Below are positions 1-10,150 of a DNA stretch of 64,000 nt, one piece after another. The notes under the pieces are model-generated. The model saw nothing but the letters and a program-made list of their open reading frames with translations. It was not told where the DNA came from and did no database searches. This DNA is from Misgurnus anguillicaudatus (lineage: Eukaryota > Chordata > Actinopteri > Cypriniformes > Cobitidae): positions 18,922,501-18,986,500 of the forward strand of contig NC_073342.2 of assembly GCF_027580225.2 (NCBI RefSeq). The letters are read 5' to 3'. How positions within the stretch are numbered: position 1 is the first letter of the stretch; each line of letters begins with the position of its first letter. Both the position numbers and the translations under genes were made by a program.

Positions 1-720
1 CCCGTTCTTCTGACTAGATACAATAATGCCGGTGCTGCGGAGAAAACTCTTCCTCGTGTTGCACGTGATGATGGTTATCGGATAAAAACAACAGACGGAT
101 TGAACAAGATTGAATATCTGTATTTAACATTATTTTACAAATAACGTAAGCTGGCTCGATATATTATTGTTGACTGTGCAAAGTTACTAACGTTAGCTTA
201 ATTTAACAAGATTTCACAAAGACGGAGCTTTGCTTTTAAACAGCCATGTGCAGTTATCCGGTTCATTTGTGAAAGAGCACCGCATATAATACATGTTCTC
301 CGTTTCATTTCGTTCTCCGTGTATGTCTCGTTATTAACAAAATAAAGTAGACTTTATAACAGAAAGCTTACAAATCTCTCATGATGTGTTGATGCGGGCG
401 GCGGAGAAGCACGTTTAATAACACGTGAGCCCTCACTGAGCCAGTTGCCAAATATGGCGTGGCGCGGCCAAACCCGGAGATAAAAGAAAAAAACTTAAAT
501 TCGTCTGCAATCTGCATTGCCAAACAATCAGAAATATATACGAATTAATGTTCATGTATATCTTACATTTAAGTCTGTAAAAGAGTATAGATGAAGTGAA
601 AAAGCATTAAATAAGGTGGCACAATAAAAACAAACAAACATTCGAATAGCATTTTTTAAATTCGAATTATTATTGCCGATCGAATATTCGAATATTCGAA
701 TATCCGTGCCCATCCCTAGT
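1..720. other. No gene recognised; repeat-like sequence
   Basis: I see no exon with recognisable protein similarity here. The right end (about 665-719) is a run of overlapping TTCGAATA units followed by CCGTGCCCATCCCTAGT, which resembles the terminus of fish hAT-type non-autonomous elements. It abuts the broken edge of the CYP2 exon fragment that begins at 721, so it is probably the sequence that truncated that exon. The other end of such an element was not located. Confidence 0.45.
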
Positions 721-844
721 TCAGATGAAGCAGATTTCCAAATAATGGTACTGGACGAGGTCCAGGAGGAAAGTTCTTGGGCCTCTGGATTCGAAATAGG
801 AGAAATAAAAGGAAAATCCACACTAGAACTAAAAAGCCCAGCAT
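721..844 (-). pseudogene. Orphan CYP2 exon 1 fragment
   Basis: Read on the minus strand from the ATG at 844, this encodes a hydrophobic N-terminal anchor followed by the proline-rich hinge [19 protein letters not shown], the same segment that starts the three CYP2 genes further right. The frame is open to 721, where similarity stops against a repeat terminus. No exons 2-9 follow to the left (positions 1-720). It is therefore a truncated exon of a fourth array member. Its residues differ from copies A-C at several sites, so it is not a recent duplicate of any one of them. Confidence 0.85.
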
Positions 845-2009
845 TTTGACTGATACAAGCTTTATTTTTGACAGGAACAAAAACAACTTGGTTAACTCAA
901 GTCACCCACTAAAGCAAACTGAATCTTATTGGTGCTGTCTCGCCACGATATCTCCACTTGTACAAACATGGCCATTTACCAAGAGTGATGAAACTAGCAG
1001 TGATAAACAAACACTGCTCATGATAGTTCTGAGTTTCTGTATTTTGAATTTGGTTAAACGAACCTTCATCTGGTTAAATTCAAATTCCTACTTATACAAA
1101 ATAGAATGTATGTATCTGTTGATAAATATAAATTAGTGCTATATATATATATGGGGTGGGTTCCGCGTCGGTTTTCATTTATACTTTTGCGTCGTCCTCC
1201 GCGTCGACGTGCAAACACACGCGCAAACCGCTGGTAGGCAGTATCCACGGGTGTAACCACAGTAGCAGCACGACCGTCAGAGAAAAAGTAGCTTGTCAAG
1301 TTAACCCACAAACGAAGAAGAAATAGCAACTTGTTGTGTATGATTTGATAAGACCAGCAATGGTGGAAGTAAATAAACAGCGACTTTTGATGCAGTTTGA
1401 GTTAAATCACTCCTCAACTTGGCTCATCTTTGTTTTCACCGTTGCAAACGGAAATATCTATGACGCAGTTTTTTTACCTTAGCGAAGGGGTTCTGGTGGA
1501 CCAATCACAGCGCTTGCGGTCCGTGTAGAACTGACGCGCTGTTAAAATTTTTGCAAGGTGCACGTCAGGCTACGCAGAGCTACGCACAGGCTACGGATAG
1601 CCTACGGCGTAGAACTTACGCATGACTATAAATCGGGCTTAAGTCAGATTATACAATTATAAATGTTTTAGAAAAGGTACTAAACAATATTTTCATCTTG
1701 GAGTAAAATATACTGATCCATGCTTACTGAAACTCACCAGATGTCAGTAGTATAACTTTACACATTATTCAATAAATGTTTGTTTAAAAACCTTAAAGGG
1801 GGGGGGGGTTAATGGTATTTCAAGCATTCTGACTTATTAACACAGTTATAGAGTTGTTTCCTCATGCTAAACGTAGGCAAAGTGTCAAAAATGCAGTTGG
1901 GCGTGTTTCAGAGTATTTCTGTGCCGAATGCACTTCGCCAGGGTTCGTACAAGTTTCGGCTAATTTTTTTCGATTACGGTTCTAACTGACGTTTCAGGGG
2001 TTTTCGATA
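845..2009. other. Intergenic, repeat-rich, no gene recognised
   Basis: Only short overlapping open frames are present. The segment about 1150-1340 is GC-rich with CGTCG-containing words and about 1560-1640 is rich in TACGCA-type words, like fish MITE interiors. There is a poly-G run near 1798-1808. No CYP2 promoter match was recognised upstream of the orphan exon. Confidence 0.4.
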
Positions 2010-2310
2010 CGTATCACTTCTTTATATGGGCTTCCGGCGGAAAACTTCCCCCGGAAAACCCCGCCCAGCCGTCAGTCAGCGGGAGACGCTAGAGCTTGCT
2101 AACAGCTTATCACGCCACTCAGCCTTGTTTAATTTCAAAAGTCAACAATGGCACAAGAAGAAGTGTGTTTTTGGATGTAAGGAGAAGACATCCAGCCTTA
2201 TGGAAACAATGGATATAGTTTATTATCCGGATTAGCAGCGGAGTTTTGCGTGTGCGTTTGATGCGGTGGATTTTCAGAACCGGGTCATGACGAGTTACAC
2301 GTGGTAAGTA
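2010..2310 (+). other. Possible THAP-like exon relic inside a repeat
   Basis: A short frame carries KKCVFGCKEK, and a second frame carries ALWKQWI a few residues later. Together they resemble the start of a C2CH THAP-type zinc finger broken by frameshifts. A GTAAGTAAG donor-like sequence follows at about 2305. The frame is interrupted and no downstream exon was found. This is a weak inference from motif spacing; a random repeat-borne frame is the alternative. Confidence 0.22.
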
Positions 2311-2859
2311 AGACTTCTGTCTTATGTTGGAAATAGGCGCGTGTATATTATATAAATCACACGAACATGTAGTGAATCATAAGTTGAAACAGTGTTGTAT
2401 AGTGTTGCATGACTCCTACTCGCTCCTCCCGTGTTATAACTCCTCCTTCTTCATTTTTTCGTACGTTATCGGAAAGATTCGTTAAAGCTAATCTTTCTTT
2501 TATAAATCTGATTAAACTAAAGACTCTTCAGAGATATAAAGGATGTCATACTACTCCATAGGTACTCCAGATTAATATCAGAAATGCAGAAACAGCGTGT
2601 GTTACGTGAGCTTTAATTTTAATATTACAACATTGTAATAGATGCAGCATAAAGTTAAAACAACTTGGTTATGCAAGTCAATTCAACTTACTATTTTAAG
2701 TTTTAAAATATAAAAACAAGTTGATTGTTTGACTTAATTTAAGTTAAAGTAACAAAAACATATTGAATTGATATTAATTTTACATATACTCTATAGTCTA
2801 TATATCATGTTGCAGTCCGCAATTTATATAATACAATCTCCAGTAAAGGTCACAACAGA

Positions 2860-3024
2860 CTTGTTCGACTTCATGCGGCACCGCAAGAATCGACAGCCGA
2901 ATGGCGCAAAAGCACCACGAGAGCGACCTGTGAAACCATATGGAGTTTGCTTTTAAATCGCTCTCGCTGCACTTCGACGCCATCCGGCTGTCGACTCCCG
3001 CAGCACCCCATGAAGTCGAACAAG
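2860..3024. mobile_element. Palindromic MITE, copy 1
   Basis: The two ends are inverted copies: the left reads CTTGTTCGACTTCATGCGGC and the right is its near reverse complement (GAAGTCGAACAAG), with an inner arm containing CGACAGCCG. The element is about 165 bp and could fold into a hairpin. A second member with the same ends lies at 14626-14756. It sits in the 3' flank shared by the CYP2 copies. No transposase is encoded and superfamily is not assigned. Confidence 0.7.
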
Positions 3025-3326
3025 CCCACCGCTGACTGAATCTTTTTCCTGTACATCAGATGACTTAACCAACCAATTAAAAGAAGGCAAAAGTAGTCCC
3101 ACAGGCTATTGTACTAAACGTGTATATGCAGGATAAGCATCGTGACTGTATATATAGAGCAAAAACACAAATAATAGCGATAGTTTTTATTATTTCAGCA
3201 GGATTGACATTTGATGATGTATATCAAAGTAAGTCTAGCCATAACCCAACTGGTCATAGTTCTGTGCCTTATGATAAAACACACTAGTCCATCTTTGTAA
3301 AATATACACAGTAATAATTATTATAA

Positions 3327-6300
3327 TTATTTGGCCGGTTCTCTGAGTCTGATGTGCATTCTGTAGGGTTTGGGTGTGATCGTGATCCCATACACAGGGG
3401 TGTAATCTGGTTCCCCGGCATCTTCAGGCCAAACAAACTGGAATCGACGCAGCAGAGTGACGATAACTAGGAAGAGCTCCATACGAGCAAGACCCTCACC
3501 AAGACACACACGGGTTCCTATAAACAATGAATATAAGTATACTAGTCATAAAACAAGATCAAACAAGCATAACCACAGACACATGTGACTTCATGTTATA
3601 TGTTTAGTTACCTGTCGAGAAGGGAATAAAGGCTTCAGGTTTTTCAAACTGGCCCTCATCATTCAGGAAGTTGACTGGATTAAACTCATGAGGAAACTTC
3701 CACTGACCTTCTTCATTCAGTACAGAAGTAAGATTAGGAATAACAATTGTTCCCTAGGACAGAAAATAATTTATTTCGTTTATGTCAGACAAACTTGTTT
3801 ATATTGATGTTTTCTTCCCTTTGGGATGTTGTAACCCATCAGCTCTGTGTCTTTGGTGGTGCAGTGAAACACACTCAGTGGTACGGTGTTTGCCACACGC
3901 TGAATTTCATGAATCACAGCCTGTGTGTACGGCATATTGTGTCTGTCATCAAAAGACGCCTGATCTTTACCTTCCAGAACTTCATCAATCTCTCGCTGAC
4001 ATCTCGCTGGAGAAAGACAAGGACATGTTTGCATGCTAAAGAACAGAGCATAAATAATCACAATGAACTCTATTTTTTTTTTTTTTAAATACAGACCTTG
4101 AACTTCGGGGTGATTCATGAGGTAGAGGAATCCAGTGAGGAGGGTGTTGGAGGTAGTGTCAGTCCCTGCAAAGTGCAAATCCAAAATGTACAATTTAAGT
4201 CTGTCTTCAGCAAAGCTGGAACCATCATTACCTCTCTGGAAAAGTAAAGATATCATGTGTTTAGTGATAATACATAATAAATGCATCTTAAGATGCGGTT
4301 TTAAACCTGAAAATATTGGAAGAATTATATTTTAGTTTTTCATAATCACAGATGCTCACACACCTTATCAAGCTCATCCAGATAGCAGTCAATGAAGTCC
4401 CTCGGCTCTCCTGGGACTCTTGTCTTCTTGTGCTCGTTGATCAATTTTAAAGACATCTGTCTGGCTGTAGCGGCATTTGTAAAAGCCTTCTTAAAGGCTT
4501 TTAAGGGCAGACTTCTCACCATAGGTAAAGCATCATAAATCTGCATTGAAACAAAAGTAAATTACAAATACAGTTTAAAACAGTCTGATGCGGTGATATA
4601 CAGAATCAACATATTCAACATAATGTATACATAACTTATGATTTTCCTCACCATAGCCCATGGTCCATTGGCGATCTTTAAATTCTCCGTAATAATATCA
4701 ATAAAACGCTTAAAGAATGCATCATCATAATCAAAGCGGGATCCAAACAGAACCATACAGATGATATTTGATGCAGCATTGTGAAACATAGTCTTAGGAT
4801 CACTGGAGGTTCCTGAAAGACACAATGCACATATTGAGCAAGTACATAGGGATGCTAAAACAGTGAGTTGTCAAGACATTGATATTAGAAGATGCTTTTA
4901 TCCAAAGTGACTTACAGTTTTTTAGGTAAGCCTACACTCATTTATCAGTATGTGTGTTAGGATCAAACCTATGATTTATTTGTGCTGCTAATGCAATGCT
5001 CTACTAACAGAGCTACAGGACCACTATGTCATTTATAATGTAATAATAAAATGGGTACATTCTTACCAACAACTTTATTCAGTTGATCAACAATATGTGA
5101 AATCTCTCCCAGAATCCTCTCTTCCATTGTTTGCTTCCCCAGACCAAAGTTTCTCAGGGTCATGAGAGCAAAGCGTCTGTGTTCTTTCCAACCAGGGCCA
5201 TAGTCAGACAAAATAACACCTATAGTATATTTGAATGTGAGTTATGGACCACCATGTTCAGTTATGGGCAGTGACACGTTAGAAGTAATCCGATTACTTT
5301 TTTTAAGTAACGAGTAAAGTAAGAGATTACGATTGCAAAAATAGTAATTAGATTACTGTTACTTCCCCGTAAGCAGGCTGTGTTACTGCGTTATTTAACC
5401 TTAATTTTGTTTCGTGAGACTGTCTCGTGTCGTGACGTGAGTCGAGTGACAATGACCTATGAGCGCCACGCCGTCAGTCAGTGTAGGTCGAGAGGTTAAA
5501 AAAGAGAATGTTTCATTTGATTTAATTTAAGATGATGGAATATGCAGAAAGAATAGAATTAGGCTGAAAGGTCTGTTGCTTTATAGCATATTCAGGTTGT
5601 GCATCATGTTTTTGAAAAGTAACTTAGTAAAGAACTCAATAAAGTAACTGGATTACTTTCTTAGAGAAGTAATCAGTAATTAATAACTAATTACTATTTC
5701 CAAGTAACTTGACCAACACTGACCATGTTGATACCAAGTGTGTTTTTGGTCAGGTTACTGAAGGCTGCAAATTGCTCTTTGAACTCGCTATTTGGAGCAG
5801 ACAATAAGCAAATAAACTCACAGTATTTATTAACCTTAGACTGTACAAAGGTATTAAAGTAAGGGTGTATTTTTAGGCAGATTAATGCAAGCACAATTCA
5901 CCACTGTGTGTAGTAAATTTACCTCCTCCCTCCATGACATGGTTGATCATGAGGTCTTGAGAGCGTCCAGCAAACTCAACCGCCTTATTAACAAGAGCTT
6001 CCTTCATAACCTCAAAACCATTAAGCACTACTGTAGGTTTTGATCCCATGTACAAACTGTAAACCTTTCCATAACGATTTGCCAGCTAAAAAGTATTGCG
6101 CATAAAGATAGCATTAAGCATTAGGCTCAAAAATGCTCATTAATTACTGGAAATATTAAATCAATGACATATCGTTTAAAAGCAAATAATGATTGTTGTA
6201 CACAAATATATTCTTTTAGGTTTTGATCTGGTATTTAAAGGAAAAGCAATACCATACCCTCTCAAAGTCTTTCAAAGGATTGTCAAGGTTGAGTTGGAGC

Positions 6301-6416
6301 AGATTTCCAAAAATTGGGACTGGACGTGGTCCAGGAGGGAAGTTCTTAGGCCTTGGAATGCGGATAAAAAGAAAGAGAATGAAGATGCACGTCCACACCA
6401 GAATTAATCCAAGCAT
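3327..6416 (-). CDS. Cytochrome P450 family 2 gene, copy A (intron-7 donor lost)
   Basis: Nine-exon CYP2 gene: coding exons 6258-6416, 5923-6085, 5067-5219, 4652-4812, 4364-4540, 4097-4235, 3819-4006, 3612-3753, 3327-3517. Together they give about 490 aa, the usual length. Visible landmarks are a 20-residue N-terminal anchor, PPGPRPVP hinge, I-helix [10 protein letters not shown]-helix EIQR, and the haem loop [16 protein letters not shown] with the cysteine ligand. The family performs NADPH-dependent monooxygenation of lipophilic substrates at the ER; the substrate cannot be inferred. Introns have GT-AG ends except intron 7, where the expected donor after codon AAG (3819) reads GG instead of GT. 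The next usable GT (3794/3793) would leave a 41-bp intron and insert eight residues in frame. Exon 5 has one codon more than copies B and C. The gene is otherwise open, so it may be a young pseudogene. Subfamily was not resolved. Confidence 0.9.
4889..5024 (-). repeat. tRNA-derived SINE in CYP2-A intron 3
   Basis: Read on the minus strand the right end has a tRNA-like head (GTAGCTCTGTTAGTAGAGCA, then a degenerate B-box region), and the left end has the CTTTGGATAAAAGC tail typical of L2-mobilised fish SINEs. The same insertion occupies the same place in copies B and C, so it predates the duplications. Confidence 0.75.
5259..5721. mobile_element. hAT-type MITE in CYP2-A intron 2
   Basis: A 463-bp insertion is flanked by the 8-bp direct duplication ACCATGTT (5251-5258 and 5722-5729). 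The ends are related inverted repeats: left CAGTTATGGGCAGTGAC, right (reverse complement) CAGTGTTGGTCAAGTTAC. Copy B has the uninterrupted site near 11995, so the insertion came after the A/B split. The 8-bp duplication supports hAT. Confidence 0.85.
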
Positions 6417-6498
6417 GTTGACTGACGGCTAACTGTTACACTCGATTGATTAGTACTCTCATACATATACATACTGGAGCATTGAGCCCTCCTCCCAC

Positions 6499-6507
6499 TT
6501 TTATATA
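6499..6507 (-). promoter_or_regulatory. TATA box of CYP2 copy A
   Basis: TATATAAAA on the minus strand, about 85 bp upstream of the ATG at 6416. Copy B has the same motif at the same distance within conserved flanking sequence (AGTGGGAGG just downstream), which supports a functional core promoter. Confidence 0.65.
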
Positions 6508-6561
6508 ACATTTTGAAAAAGCATGTGTCACATTACCAGTCTGTTCTCCAATCTGTTTCCT

Positions 6562-7200
6562 CTGATTTTGGAGGTACCTTAGATCCTCACGTGCAGAATA
6601 TTTTTATTGTGTTTTTTTAGATTATTTCTAATCATTTATTTACATAATAATTTTATAATAATTAGTTATCCATATAATTGTTTATTTAATTATTTAATTT
6701 CATTGTTATCATTTTTATTATTACATTATTGTTTATTCATTCATTCATTCATTGTATTGCTATATTATATATGTCTCTTATTATTAATTTCAAGGTGGTT
6801 CAGTTTCACATTTGTGAAGTTTCAAGAGCTGTTCTGTCTGTGTGTAAACAGAGATAGATAAAGAGAATGTTTATGGAAGCCCAAGGTCTAAAGGATGTTG
6901 CAGCTGAGCAATGTTAATATAACAGTGCATGCTGTATTAATGGGGGTAGAGGAGGTTTGAACATTGAGACATATGCAACTGAAGCTGTCCATCAATAAAA
7001 CTCTGTTCTATTTTATCATCTAAACCTTCGTCTCACGTCGTGTTTATGCGCTCATCTAGCAACGATTGATCAACCTTTTAACTGACAGGTGCCTGTTAAA
7101 CAAGTAAACTTATATTTTCTGACATGATCTGGCGTCTGGGGCTGGATCGTTTTTTATTTTGTCTGTGGTGTGGAGACCTGATCTAACCGATTTCTCCATT
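6562..7200. other. Insertion in the upstream flank of CYP2-A, no gene
   Basis: Sequence matching the copy B upstream flank stops near 6562 and resumes near 7205 (the words CAATTCCCATCATC follow in both). The intervening ~640 bp is AT-rich with a short TCAT run near 6736. It holds no recognised gene and its ends were not resolved. Confidence 0.5.
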
Positions 7201-7259
7201 TTTCTCCCTCCAGACAACAATTCCCATCATCCTCTCTCTCCATTTAAACTCTCTGTTTT

Positions 7260-7785
7260 TCCTATAGTTGTCCAGTCTCTATTGTATTTAATGCCTTTAA
7301 TACGGTATCTTTATTAAGTTTTACCTGTACTTTTCTCCACATACGTTAGGATGGATTTAATCATATTTGTCAGGTCACACACATTATGTTAGTATACATA
7401 ATTATAAGTTAGCCCCTCTAAGTATATTTGTTGGTGTTCCACAAGGATCTATTTTGGGTCCTTTACTTTTTATATTGTACATCAATGATCTTCCATTGTT
7501 CTCTCCAAACACTAACATTCAAATGTATGCGGACGACACTGTTATTTATATACACCAAATTAGTGCGTCACAAGTTGCAAATTAACTTCCAGAATCACTG
7601 GTTCATGTCACAGCTTGGCTAGAACAATGCTGTTTACAGTTAAACATCTCTAAAACAGTGAGTATGCTCTTTAAAAAAACCAATGGTTTAAGTGTAGTGC
7701 CAGACGTTTTTGTATCAAGGGAAAGATTACAAGTTGTATCTGAATATAAGTATCTCAGTGCTTTGGTTGTTTCCAAGCTTTTATG
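7260..7785 (+). mobile_element. LINE reverse transcriptase fragment
   Basis: The frame at 7367-7585 contains GVPQGSILGPLLFILYIND and YADDTVIY, which are reverse transcriptase blocks 4 and 5; the latter carries the catalytic YADD. The continuation at about 7605-7770 reads WLEQCCLQLNISKT in a shifted frame, then SEYKYL. The left part (GCCTTTAATACGG) matches a shorter relic upstream of copy B, so the LINE was already there before the A/B duplication. It is truncated on both sides, and the Ty3/gypsy pol sequence begins at about 7786. Confidence 0.85.
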
Positions 7786-8971
7786 TCCACCGAATCAGGT
7801 ATATCTGCCAGAGGAGTTATGTGCCGAAGTTATTCAGTGGGGTCATTGTTCTAGTGTGGCTAGGTTAAGCAACGATTTTGGTGGCCGATTTTGGTGGCCA
7901 CTTATGGCTTGTGACATTCACAGTTTTGTTTTGGCTTGCTCGGTTTGTGCCACTGGTAAGACTTCCAATGGACCTCCAGATGGGTTACTTCAACTGCTGT
8001 CGGCCCCTTCGAGACCCTGGTCCCACATCTCGCTAGATCTTGTTACCGCCCTCCCACCCTCTCAGTCTTAGTGTAAGACAGTTGTTTTGACAATAATGGG
8101 CCTGTTCTTGAAGGCGGCTCATTTCATTCCCTTGCCCAAATTCCCTCTGCCAAGGAGACAGCGGTAGCTGTCACAGATCATGTTTTTTGGCTTTGTGGAT
8201 GTGGTCTCCAATTTGTGTCCAAATTTCGGCCAGAATTTTGTATACTACTGGGAGCGACGGTTAGTCTGTCTTTGGGTTTCTATCCCCAAAGCAATGGCCA
8301 AACGAGAGAGCCAATTAGGATCTTGAGAAAATGTTGCAATGTTTGGTTACCAAGAACCCTTCCTCCTGGAGCTAACAACTCTCTATGGTGGAGTACGCCC
8401 ACAACTTGTTACCATTATCATCCAAGGGTCTCTCTCCGTTTAAGTGTAGTTTAGGTTACCAGCCATCTGTTTTTCCCAGTCTGGAATCCGAAGTCGCAGT
8501 CCCCTCTGTTCACGCCTTCATCCAGAGGTGTCACCACACCTGGAGTGGAGCTCATAAGACTTTACTCAGGGTGAGGGCGCACACCAAGGCTAAGACTGAT
8601 TGCCATCGATCGAAGCCTCCCATATACATCGCCGGTTATAGAGTGTGGCTTTCTACTAAGAACATTCCGCTGCGTTCTGTATCAAATAAGTTGGCTCCCA
8701 AATTCATGGGCCCATCTTAATCCTCCAGTCCCGGTTCCCCCAGCACCATGTCTCGTAGATGGAGAACCTACTTATTCGGTTAAACATATTCTGGACTCGT
8801 AACGGAGGGGACATGGATTTTAGTACTTGGTGGACTGGGAGGATTACGGTTCTGGAGGAGAGAGGTTGGGTACCTGCTAAAGATATACTGGATCACTCCG
8901 TTATCGATGACTACATTCGACAAGTAGGTGGTTCTGGAAACGGCAGGAGGCATTCCTAGGAGAGGGGGTAC
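7786..8971 (+). mobile_element. Ty3/gypsy retrotransposon, 3' part of pol (broken)
   Basis: The frames encode, in order, the integrase zinc-binding remnant (HCSSVARLSNDFGGRFWWP followed by CSVCATGK), the integrase core around PWSHISLDLVTALPPSQS, a stretch with PQSNGQT, and a C-terminal chromodomain-like segment (YSVKHILD, YLVDWEDYGSGG). Stops and frameshifts split it into at least four pieces. A purine-rich tract (AGGAGAGGGGGTAC) ends at 8971 directly before the LTR. Gag, protease, RT and the 5' LTR are absent, so this is a 5'-truncated, inactive copy. The chromodomain places it with chromoviruses. Confidence 0.88.
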
Positions 8972-9448
8972 TGTCACGGTTGGCATTTCTGCTATTTTCT
9001 TGTGTGTCTTGTTTGTGGTTTGCCTTATTGTTCTCACCTGCTCATTGGCTGATTGGTGGTTAGTATCGCAACTGTTTGTCATTTCTATTGCCTATTTAAC
9101 ACCTTGTCTCTTGTCGTGTCTTTGTCAGATTGTTGTTTTGGTGTGTGTGGTCAGACCACAGGGCTCCCGTCTATACTTCACGGATCGAAGTCATCCGGTT
9201 CTGTCTCTGTTCTCCTTGTTGACTTGCGTCCAGGGTCCTGAGCATGTGTGGGTGTGGGGGGATTTCTCCCCGTGATCGATACTCCAGGGTTTTTCTCTGT
9301 CTCCTCAGTCTGGCTTCCGGTTCTCTATCTGGATAAGTCATTACTCCACGACTTCTGATCAAGGACCTGAACCCATCACTTCATTTTATTTGAACTTAAA
9401 TAAACTCTGTTTATCTGAATTTGCTTCCTCTAATTTTTGGCCGTAACA
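8972..9448 (+). repeat. 3' LTR of the Ty3/gypsy element
   Basis: It begins TGTCACGG and ends CCGTAACA, a short inverted terminal pair with TG..CA ends, directly after the polypurine tract; length 477 bp. An AATAAA signal lies near 9400. The open frames called within it on both strands are not genes. Confidence 0.8.
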
Positions 9449-9530
9449 CACATGATGTAACCAACCAATCAAAAGAAAGCAACCATAGTCCCATAGGCTA
9501 TTGGCTGCTGTACTGCACATATGCAGGTTA

Positions 9531-9795
9531 CCCTGCTGAAAAAAAAACAGCATCAAACCAGCATGGACCAGCATGGGAATTATGCTGGTCTATGCTGGTT
9601 TTGCTGGTGGTCACCAGCATACCAGCACCAAAACACAACATATGCTGGTATGACCAGCATGGGATGCTGGTGCTAATGCTGGTTTAGCTGGTGCTAATGC
9701 TGGTTTGATGCTGGTTTGGCTGGTGTTCACTAGCAAACCAGCACCAAAACACAACATATGCTGGTCTTGCTGGTATGCTGTTTTCTTCAGCAGGG
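9531..9795. mobile_element. TA-flanked MITE rich in CCAGCA/TGCTGG
   Basis: The 265-bp element has ends CCCTGCTGAAAAAAAA and TTTTCTTCAGCAGGG and is flanked by TA dinucleotides. The interior is a mass of inverted CCAGCAT and ATGCTGG words. The paralogous flanks near 3131 (downstream of copy A) and 23455 are uninterrupted at the same point, so both insertion and TA duplication are directly visible. TA duplication suggests Tc1/mariner-type mobilisation. Confidence 0.85.
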
Positions 9796-9812
9796 TAAGC
9801 ATCGTGACTGTA

Positions 9813-9958
9813 TTACATTAACGCATTTGACAGACACTTTTATCCAAAGTGACTTACATTGCATTACAACAGTTATATTTTTGTCACTGTGTGTTTCCTG
9901 GGTTCGACCCCTTGACTTTTTGTGCTGCTAACGCAATGCTCTTCCACTGAGCTATACA
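9813..9958 (-). repeat. tRNA-derived SINE downstream of CYP2-B
   Basis: The minus strand has a tRNA-like head (AGCTCAGTGGAAGAGCATTG, then a GGTTCGAA-like B box variant) and the tail CTTTGGATAAAAGTGTCTG. The same SINE is present in the relic flank at about 23485-23610 but absent from the copy A flank, which links copy B to the relic. Confidence 0.75.
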
Positions 9959-10150
9959 GAAATACAAACAGTAACAACAGACCAAAAATAAATTGGTAGT
10001 TTTTATTTTGTAAGAATAATCTAATGTATATCAAAGTAAGTCTAGCCATAACCCAACTGGCATAGTTCTGTGCCTTCCGTTTCTTTTATTAATTTTTTCA
10101 TGAATAAAACACACTAGTCTTTTTAATACACACAGTAAGCATCATTATAA

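Noticed and set aside
3782..4039. Plus-strand frames opposite CYP2 exon 7 (also near 10632 and 28955)
   Set aside because: Antisense shadows of conserved coding exons, repeated identically opposite each copy.
8780..9362. Several overlapping frames on both strands around 8.8-9.4 kb
   Set aside because: Shadows of the broken gypsy chromodomain and of its LTR.
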